From JBQTIQ01 sp052387955 (GTDB lineage: Bacteria; Actinomycetota; Acidimicrobiia; Acidimicrobiales; JACDCH01), in assembly GCA_052387955.1 (NCBI GenBank), contig JBQTIQ010000075.1, positions 1-7,009 on the forward strand: a stretch of DNA of 7,009 bases, given 5' to 3'. A program made the position numbers and the translations under genes. The notes under the pieces were generated by a model, which did not search any database, was not told where the DNA came from, and was given only the letters and a program-made list of their open reading frames with translations. How positions within the stretch are numbered: position 1 is the stretch's first letter; each line of letters opens with the position of its first letter. Below, in pieces: positions 1-4,333 of this stretch.

Positions 1-396
1 GTCGATCCGACAGGTCAAGGCGGCCGCCTGGTCGAGGCGGTCGAGCTCGGCAGCGAGCTCACGCACGGCCTCGAGCCGAGGACGCCCCGCGATGCGCATC
101 AGGACTTCGGTGAGCGCGCCCGCGTCGACTGACCGCAGGGGTCCAGCGGCATCAACAGTTCCGAGAACGGCGAGGCACCCGGGCCGACTGGCATCGTCGG
201 CGACGAGTAGGAGCGGCGTCGCGCCTGCGCCGCGGCGGTCTCGCCAGCGCTTCCGAAGCGTGCGCTCCGCTGCCGGCGATGTGGTTGCGACCTCGATGCC
301 AGCCACAAGGAAGCCGGCGGTGAGCGGCGCCTCGACTGGCAGCCGTCGCGAGCCGGGCAACGCAGACACGACGGCAGCAAGCTCGTCAGTCGTCAT
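1..396 (-). CDS. N-terminal fragment of an unidentified protein, possibly restriction/methylase-associated (runs off the left edge)
   Basis: An open frame on the minus strand begins with ATG at 396-394 and stays open for exactly 132 codons to the window edge, so its C-terminal part lies outside. The visible protein starts MTTDELAAVV and is well balanced in composition. It has a hydrophobic strand, PLLLVADD, near residues 61-68. A segment around residues 81-99 (VDAAGPLRSVDAG...) is followed by an acidic amphipathic helix near 105-125 (RLEAVRELAAELDRLD). GC-rich third positions support coding. The pattern (short helix, charged RxxW region, a LLLVADD strand, then a helix ending in AELDRLD) reminds me of the non-catalytic N-terminus of large Eco57I-type methylase/helicase proteins. 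No catalytic motif is visible, so this is a guess. The Shine-Dalgarno is weak (AGG close to the ATG), and a TTG four codons upstream is an alternative start. It is transcribed divergently from the gene at 809. Confidence 0.6.
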   Translation of the reverse strand, partial: MTTDELAAVVSALPGSRRLPVEAPLTAGFLVAGIEVATTSPAAERTLRKRWRDRRGAGATPLLLVADDASRPGCLAVLGTVDAAGPLRSVDAGALTEVLMRIAGRPRLEAVRELAAELDRLDQAAALTCRID

Positions 397-483
397 CGGC
401 CTGACCAAGGGTGCTGCACGACGACACGATAGTGACGGGCTTCCGGGACCTCGTGAGATGAGGGGCGGGCTGACTGGCATGTT

Positions 484-534
484 CTCTACCTCGGTGCGTG
501 CAACGGCGTGGCCGGTAAGGCACCTCAGGTAGAG
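484..534. repeat. Imperfect inverted repeat (hairpin), 13 paired bases per arm
   Basis: The left arm CTCTACCT-C-GGTGC (484-497) is the reverse complement of the right arm GCACC-TC-AGGTAGAG (520-534), except for a one-against-two-base bulge. The loop is 22 bases (498-519). Thirteen Watson-Crick pairs interrupted by a single small bulge are unlikely by chance in 51 bases. It lies about 90 bp upstream of the minus-strand start at 396. It could be a leader RNA structure for that gene, a protein-binding site, or the end or recombination site of a mobile unit. No T-run follows on either strand, so a classical terminator is unlikely. The attC core motifs of integrons are absent. Confidence 0.5.
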
Positions 535-561
535 CGGGAGGGCGATCCGCTGGAACGAAGT

Positions 562-593
562 CTCGCGCGAGGGTGTGACACTCGAGGCGCCTC
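562..593. repeat. Cluster of three adjacent short palindromes
   Basis: Three perfect palindromic units occur almost back to back: CTCGCGCGAG (562-571), GTGTGACAC (573-581, with a central G) and GAGGCGCCTC (584-593). They sit between two divergently transcribed genes and could be regulator-binding sites or a compact secondary structure. GC-rich DNA yields short palindromes easily, so the significance is modest. Confidence 0.3.
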
Positions 594-773
594 AACCAGC
601 GGCGTCGACGATGTTCGTGACCTGGCAACGGACTGGCTCGTGGGCCGTGGCAGCGAGAGCCCCCTCGGCGCTGTCCAGCGTGAGCAACCCCCAGGCGCTC
701 GAACGACTCTCGACTCGGGCCGACGAACAGCGGACATGCAGTCTCGGCTGAAGAGAACCGCTGCAGGATTTTC

Positions 774-802
774 TTGCTGTCTTAGTGAGTCTTACGTAAG
801 AT
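774..802 (+). promoter_or_regulatory. Predicted sigma-70-type promoter giving a leaderless transcript for the gene at 809
   Basis: The -35-like TTGCTG (774-779) and -10-like TAAGAT (797-802) are separated by exactly 17 bp. The ATG at 809 begins six bases after the -10 box, where transcription would be expected to start. No Shine-Dalgarno precedes the ATG. Leaderless mRNAs are common in actinobacteria. The immediate surroundings are markedly more A/T-rich than the rest of the window. The transcription start has not been measured. Confidence 0.5.
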
Positions 803-805
803 CAC
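785..805. promoter_or_regulatory. Palindromic operator-like site over the -10 box of the 809 promoter
   Basis: The core TCTTACGTAAGA (790-801) is a perfect 12-bp palindrome. It is flanked by GTGA (785-788) and TCAC (802-805), which extend the symmetry with one extra G on the left. The site lies in the spacer and overlaps the -10 box, so a bound protein would block RNA polymerase. The first downstream gene has an AbrB-like N-terminus, so autoregulation is a reasonable inference. A site for an unlinked regulator is also possible. Confidence 0.5.
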
Positions 806-808
806 GTT

Positions 809-1219
809 ATGGCTCTTGTCATCATCGATGAAAAGGGACGCTGCGCCATCGACGGTGCAGCGTCGGGTGCTTACGACGCCGACATAAACCCTGACGGAAC
901 GGTTCTCCTGGTACCACTGGTCCGGGCGACCGACCGCAAGCCGGCGACGCCAGTCAAGAGTGCACCCCCTCGCGGACGAAAGCGCCGTTCTATCGGGCGC
1001 GACTGGGCGAGGGTGCCAGCTGGCACGCGTCTCACCGGCCCGCCCGAACTGGGCGTCGCCGTGATGGGTCGAGCGGGACGCCTCGACACAGGTCAAACAC
1101 CGAATGAGGCGCTCCTGGAGGTCGGCCTCACTCGGAACGCCTGGCAGCACTTCAGGCTCGATGATGGACGGTCGGTGGGAGATGCATACGACGATGGCGA
1201 GTGGCCAGACGACGATTGA
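809..1219 (+). CDS. Small protein with AbrB/SpoVT-like N-terminus and an unassigned C-terminal domain
   Basis: A 136-residue protein. Residues 1-38 (start MALVIIDEKGR, then NPDGTVLLVPLV) follow the pattern of AbrB/SpoVT swapped-hairpin DNA-binding domains, in which a V/I-x-I-D-x-K-G-R strand is followed by a -DGTIxLxP- strand. This is a divergent match without the usual 'IPKEIR'-like middle. Residues 39-62 form a basic, proline-rich linker (RKPATPVK, RGRKRRS). Residues 67-128 look like a separate small domain with VPAGTRLTG, VAVMGRAG and NAWQHFRLDDGRS. This loosely recalls RAMA/DUF2924-like DNA-associated domains, which I cannot confirm. The C-terminus is acidic. The ATG coincides with the predicted transcription start. 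The next gene begins 21 nt downstream on the same strand. Inference: an autoregulator or antitoxin-like partner of that gene. The frame could also be over-called, since other frames are open here. Confidence 0.6.
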   Translation: MALVIIDEKGRCAIDGAASGAYDADINPDGTVLLVPLVRATDRKPATPVKSAPPRGRKRRSIGRDWARVPAGTRLTGPPELGVAVMGRAGRLDTGQTPNEALLEVGLTRNAWQHFRLDDGRSVGDAYDDGEWPDDD

Positions 1220-1240
1220 TCCTCCGCGAGACTCATTGTC

Positions 1241-2368
1241 GTGCTCATTGTTCGTGGGACGAAGAAGCTGCGCGACCGGCTGAAGACCCCGCCGGCCGCC
1301 GCCGTCGGCGAGGAGTCGACCAACGCGCTCGGCGACTGGTTCGCCAACGCGCTGTTCTGGCGCCCCCACGTGGCGCTGCTCGTCAACAACCGAACGCTGC
1401 TCCCGGTGTTCATGGAGCTCGCACCGGCCGCGACCTTGCTGGATCGCGCGCCTGCTGCGATCGAAGCGGTCCTCCGCCGGCATGGCGTCGACGAGGCGTA
1501 CCTCGCCGCGGAACGCAAGGCCATGGGTGAGGTGCGGATCGCCCCGACGAACGACCGACGCGTTGTTGGCGTCATGAACGAGTTCGCCTTCCACGGCGAG
1601 TGGCTCTTCAAGGAGGGCCAGCACGATCTCGAGGCGCTCTCGCTCCGCATGTCGAGCCTCATCATCGGGAAGCTCGCGGAAGGTTCGCCCGATCGCGCGC
1701 TGGCCGCAGCCATCGGCGGCGCCGAGCCTTTGGCCAAAGTGATCGCCTTCCCAGACGAACGAAGCGCTCCTGCTCCGTCGCCCCGAGCTCCTGCGACCGG
1801 CGACGTGTTCCAGCTCAAGGTCACGCTGCTCGACACCAAGCCGCCGATCTGGCGGCGCGTGCTCGTCGACGGCGGCGCCACGCTCGACCAGCTGCACGAG
1901 ATCATCCAAGCCGCCTTCGGCTGGTGGAACTACCACCTGCACGAGTTCGAGGTCGGGCGCAGGCGCTACGGCGTCCCCGACCCCGACGAGGACTGGGGCG
2001 AACCACCGCGAGATGAGCGGCGAACCCGCCTCGACGCGATCGCCAGCGAGGGTGCGTCGTTCCGGTACACCTACGACTTCGGGGACGGCTGGGATCACAA
2101 GGTCACGGTCGAAAAGGTGCTTCCCGCCGGCAGCGCCCCGACCGTTCCGGCGTGCGTCGATGGCCGGCGCGCCTGCCCACCAGAGGACTGTGGCGGGACC
2201 TGGGGTTACCGCGAGCTGCTCGAGATCCTCGCCAACCCATCGCATCCCGAGCACGCCGAGCGGCGCGAGTGGCTCGACCGGCCGTTTGATCCCGACGCGT
2301 TCGATTCGGGCGAGTTCGAGGACAACCTCCGCAACGGCCGGCTCGCCGTGTTCGACGATGAGATGTAA
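1241..2368 (+). CDS. DUF6933 / pRiA4b ORF-3-like fusion protein
   Basis: A 375-residue protein starting with GTG. The start MLIVRGTKKL matches the expected beginning of DUF6933 proteins, which supports this choice although no Shine-Dalgarno is visible. Residues 1-155 carry the DUF6933 pattern: LGDWFANALFWRP (30-42), LLVNNRTLLPVF (46-57) and VGVMNEFAF (109-117). A proline/alanine-rich linker (about 165-187) leads to a pRiA4b ORF-3-like domain (188-365). Its hallmarks are present: PPIWRRV (201-207), FGWWNYHLHEF (226-236), YTYDFGDGWDHKV (276-288), and CPPEDCGGTWGY (312-323) with Cys305, Cys312 and Cys317. The pRiA4b family was named from an Agrobacterium Ri plasmid and occurs on plasmids and IS1096-like elements. 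Its biochemical role is unknown to me. No signal peptide or membrane segment is seen. It probably forms an operon with the gene at 809. The domain calls are strong; the function is open. Confidence 0.93.
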   Translation: MLIVRGTKKLRDRLKTPPAAAVGEESTNALGDWFANALFWRPHVALLVNNRTLLPVFMELAPAATLLDRAPAAIEAVLRRHGVDEAYLAAERKAMGEVRIAPTNDRRVVGVMNEFAFHGEWLFKEGQHDLEALSLRMSSLIIGKLAEGSPDRALAAAIGGAEPLAKVIAFPDERSAPAPSPRAPATGDVFQLKVTLLDTKPPIWRRVLVDGGATLDQLHEIIQAAFGWWNYHLHEFEVGRRRYGVPDPDEDWGEPPRDERRTRLDAIASEGASFRYTYDFGDGWDHKVTVEKVLPAGSAPTVPACVDGRRACPPEDCGGTWGYRELLEILANPSHPEHAERREWLDRPFDPDAFDSGEFEDNLRNGRLAVFDDEM

Positions 2369-2396
2369 CTCGCGCGGGCGAGCCGCCGCCGGTCAA

Positions 2397-2430
2397 GCAC
2401 CACTTCGCGGGCGATCCAGGCACCACTTCG
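2397..2430. repeat. 11-bp direct repeat upstream of the AbiE operon
   Basis: GCACCACTTCG occurs at 2397-2407 and again at 2420-2430, with a 23-bp period (about two helical turns). It lies between the fusion-protein gene and the AbiE promoter. It could be a paired binding site for a second regulator, or a trace of an old insertion. No transposase or matching terminal repeat is seen nearby. Confidence 0.45.
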
Positions 2431-2459
2431 TAGAATCGTCGAGGGCAGTCATTAGTGTG

Positions 2460-2488
2460 TTGCCATCCATAAGCACAGTGCTTATGCT
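2460..2488 (+). promoter_or_regulatory. Predicted promoter of the AbiE operon (leaderless)
   Basis: TTGCCA (2460-2465), a 17-bp spacer and TATGCT (2483-2488) give a good sigma-70-type promoter. The ATG at 2496 starts seven bases after the -10, so transcription and translation should begin at about the same base. No Shine-Dalgarno is present. The box layout is nearly the same as at 774-802. This arrangement also supports choosing ATG 2496 over the in-frame ATG at 2502. Confidence 0.6.
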
Positions 2489-2504
2489 GTGAGTCATGCT
2501 TATG
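2468..2504. promoter_or_regulatory. Probable AbiEi operator: perfect 9-bp inverted repeat plus a third half-site
   Basis: CATAAGCAC (2468-2476) and GTGCTTATG (2478-2486) are exact reverse complements around a single central A. The repeat fills the promoter spacer and overlaps the -10 box. A third copy of the half-site core, GCTTATG, follows at 2498-2504, 18 bp after the second and over the first codons of the antitoxin gene. AbiEi proteins are known to repress their own operon by binding inverted repeats in the promoter. This location fits that role well, although binding is inferred. Confidence 0.7.
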
Positions 2505-3527
2505 GCCGTGGTCCCCGCTCTTGAGGCAGCTGGCGCCAGCGTGCGCCGGGTCAAGAGCGAGCGACGGGTCCACGACCGGCAGGTCGACGCCATGTTGGAC
2601 CTGGCACTCGGCAAGGTGCGCGCCAGGTTCGCGGTGGAGGAGAGGGGTCGGGCGCCGTACCCGAACGAGCTGGCCAAGCTTCAGCCGATCCACGAAGCGC
2701 TCGCCGGACTCGGGACACCGATGCTCGTCATGCCCTTCGTGTCGGAACCACTGGGCACCGCGCTGACGCAAGCCGGCTGGTCCTGGGCCGACGCAGCGGG
2801 CAACTTCGATCTTCGGGCTGACAACCTCGTGCTTCGCCAGCGTTCGACGACCGCGCGCCCGCGGATCAAGGCGAGCCGCCTTCCGCAGGGTTCTGGAAGC
2901 CTCGCCATCATCCGCACGCTCATCGGGTTCCCGCGCGGAACGAACGAAGAGCCGGGTGCCACCGCACTCGCGAACAAGGTTGGCGTGTCGCAGCCGCGCG
3001 CATCGCAGGTCCTGCGCGGGTTGCTCGAGCTCGATCTCGTCGCCCGCAGCCCGGAAGGGCGATGGTTGCCCGATCGCGAGGCACTGCTCGACCGCTTCCT
3101 GTCCGAGTACCGCGGCCCTGGGGGGTCGGAGCGCTACTTGTACAGCCTTGACCCGCCGAACGCGGCCGCCGTGCGCGCCGCGCGGCAGGCAGACGAGCGG
3201 TCGCTCGCAGTGTCAGCGGACGTAGGGCCAGACCTGCTGCTCGCGTGGCGTCGTCCGAGCCTGGTGATCCTCTACGCCCGTCAGCTCGTCGACCCTGACC
3301 AACTGGGTCTGGTTGATGCGCAGGGCCGCCACGACGCGAACGTGATCATCCGCACTCCCGACGATGCGTCGGTGTTCCCGGCGAACCTGCTCGTCGCCGA
3401 CGTCGACGGGGTCGAGGTCCCGCTCGCCGATCCGACACAGCAGGTCTGGGATCTGCAGGACCTTGGAGGAGCCGACCGTCTGGAGGCCGCTGGCAGGTTG
3501 AGGGAATGGCTGCTCAACCGTCCCTGA
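2496..3527 (+). CDS. abiEi: AbiEi-type antitoxin / winged-helix transcriptional repressor (type IV toxin-antitoxin)
   Basis: A 343-residue protein. Residues about 25-115 resemble the N-terminal domain of long AbiEi-like regulators: MLVMPFVSEP (76-85), then GWSWADAAGNFDLR (94-107), corresponding to the usual 'A-G-x-x-x-x-D-x-x-G-N' stretch. A winged helix-turn-helix lies at about 134-195, with ATALANKVGVSQPRASQVL (155-173) as the likely helix pair and GRWLPDREALL as the wing side. The C-terminal part ends with PLADPTQQVWDLQDLGG and a helix, typical of AbiEi-family ends. In this family the protein represses its own operon and counteracts the nucleotidyltransferase toxin, without the stable protein-protein complex of type II systems. 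The next gene overlaps it by 22 nt, which supports a co-translated pair. The family assignment is good; mapping to a specific AbiEi subgroup is not possible here. Confidence 0.85.
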   Translation: MLMAVVPALEAAGASVRRVKSERRVHDRQVDAMLDLALGKVRARFAVEERGRAPYPNELAKLQPIHEALAGLGTPMLVMPFVSEPLGTALTQAGWSWADAAGNFDLRADNLVLRQRSTTARPRIKASRLPQGSGSLAIIRTLIGFPRGTNEEPGATALANKVGVSQPRASQVLRGLLELDLVARSPEGRWLPDREALLDRFLSEYRGPGGSERYLYSLDPPNAAAVRAARQADERSLAVSADVGPDLLLAWRRPSLVILYARQLVDPDQLGLVDAQGRHDANVIIRTPDDASVFPANLLVADVDGVEVPLADPTQQVWDLQDLGGADRLEAAGRLREWLLNRP

Positions 3528-4330
3528 GGCGCGTCGTTCTGAAGGCGACATCGGTCGCGGAGGACCTCGGCTATGTCGCGCTGGCCGACCTCGCCGACGT
3601 CCTCGGCGCCTCGACGTACCGGATCATCGGCGGCCACATGGTCACCGCGCTCGTGGCGCGCTGGCAGCTCGGCGCAGAGCTCTACCGCGAGACCGGCGAC
3701 ACCGACTTGGGCGTGTCGCCGGTGGTCGTGCGCGAGGAAGGCGTGATCGGGCGACTGATCGCACGCGGCTACGAGCAAGTCGAGGGGAATCGGTTCGCGC
3801 GGCCGGTCGACGACGTTCCAGTGACGGTGCGAGGCGCGGAGGGGTCACGCAGCGCCGTCGTCGACGTCCTCGTGCCGTCGTATCGGACGCGGGCTCGGAG
3901 CAACCATCGCGTGTCGGACGATCTCGTGACCACCGAGGTGCCGGGCTTGGCGCTCGCGCTGCAGCGGGAGCCGGTCGTGCTGCAGATGGCGCTGCACCGC
4001 CTCAACGGCGAGCGGCTCGATATCGGCGTGGCCTTCCCGGATGAGGTTGCCGCACTCACGCTGAAAGCCTTCGCGTCGCAGGTTCGCGACAAGCCGACCG
4101 ACATCGTCGACCTGTGGCGTTGCCTCGAGGTGTCCTACGCGGCCGGGACGGACGCGTCTGGGTTCGCCCAGGGTGAGGCCGGCGAGGCGGCTCGCATCAT
4201 TCGTGCGCTGTTTGAGCGGCGTGATGGAGCCGGGATGTCCGCTCTCGAGGGTGAACAGCGGTTGTCCAAGGCCGCCGGCGACGAGCGCTTCACGCGCATC
4301 CGAGCCTTGGCCCAGCGGATACTGGCCTGA
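3506..4330 (+). CDS. abiEii: AbiEii/AbiGii-type nucleotidyltransferase toxin
   Basis: A 274-residue protein. It has the polymerase-beta-fold nucleotidyltransferase signature: IIGGHMVTAL (40-49) followed by GDTDLGV (64-70), where Asp65 and Asp67 are the probable metal-binding pair. A third acidic residue is a candidate in SAVVDVLVP (Asp120). Further on, LKAFASQVRDKPTDIVDLWRCL (about 186-207) matches the K...R-x-K-x-x-D-x-x-D-L motif of AbiEii proteins, with Lys187, Lys196, Asp199 and Asp202. Related enzymes (AbiEii, MenT) act on GTP or other nucleotides, and some modify tRNA 3' ends to stop growth. The substrate here is unknown. ATG 3506 lies inside the antitoxin gene with GAGGG immediately upstream, and coupling by overlap is likely. 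No later in-frame ATG keeps the GG motif. The gene runs into the convergent relaxase gene after 3 nt. All expected active-site residues are present, so it looks intact. Confidence 0.88.
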   Translation: MAAQPSLRRVVLKATSVAEDLGYVALADLADVLGASTYRIIGGHMVTALVARWQLGAELYRETGDTDLGVSPVVVREEGVIGRLIARGYEQVEGNRFARPVDDVPVTVRGAEGSRSAVVDVLVPSYRTRARSNHRVSDDLVTTEVPGLALALQREPVVLQMALHRLNGERLDIGVAFPDEVAALTLKAFASQVRDKPTDIVDLWRCLEVSYAAGTDASGFAQGEAGEAARIIRALFERRDGAGMSALEGEQRLSKAAGDERFTRIRALAQRILA

Positions 4331-4333
4331 GCA

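Larger units (their letters stand above)
397..808. other. Divergent intergenic region with structured DNA
   Basis: About 410 bases separate the minus-strand gene ending at 396 from the plus-strand gene starting at 809. I see no convincing gene here. The several open frames across it conflict with each other, as expected in GC-rich DNA. The region holds an imperfect hairpin (484-534), three short palindromes in a row (562-593), and the promoter with its palindrome (774-805) for the gene at 809. One plus-strand frame is open from 533 to the stop at 749-751, with codon choice that looks moderately coding-like. It could be a 46-residue peptide from ATG 611 or a gene relic. I could not assign it. 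Confidence 0.5.

Noticed and set aside
92..532. 146-codon plus-strand open frame
   Set aside because: Its Arg/Ser/Ala-rich composition without motifs is that of a shadow of the minus-strand partial gene at 1-396.
484..534. tRNA or integron attC interpretation of the hairpin
   Set aside because: It is too short for a tRNA and has no cloverleaf arms. The attC core motifs of the RYYYAAC/GTTRRRY type are absent.
508..831. 107-codon plus-strand open frame
   Set aside because: It runs through the predicted promoter and operator into the next gene in another frame, and its composition is not protein-like.
782..2254. 490-codon open frame on the minus strand
   Set aside because: It is antisense to the two plus-strand genes, one of which has clear domain motifs. 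Its translation has no recognisable domains. It is typical of a shadow frame in GC-rich DNA.
2369..2382. Hairpin CTCGC-GCGG-GCGAG just after the fusion-protein stop, as a terminator
   Set aside because: The stem is only five base pairs and no T-run follows, so it is too weak to call a terminator.
2103..2771. 222-codon minus-strand open frame
   Set aside because: It spans the end of one real gene, the AbiE promoter and the start of the antitoxin gene, all on the other strand. It has no recognisable domain.
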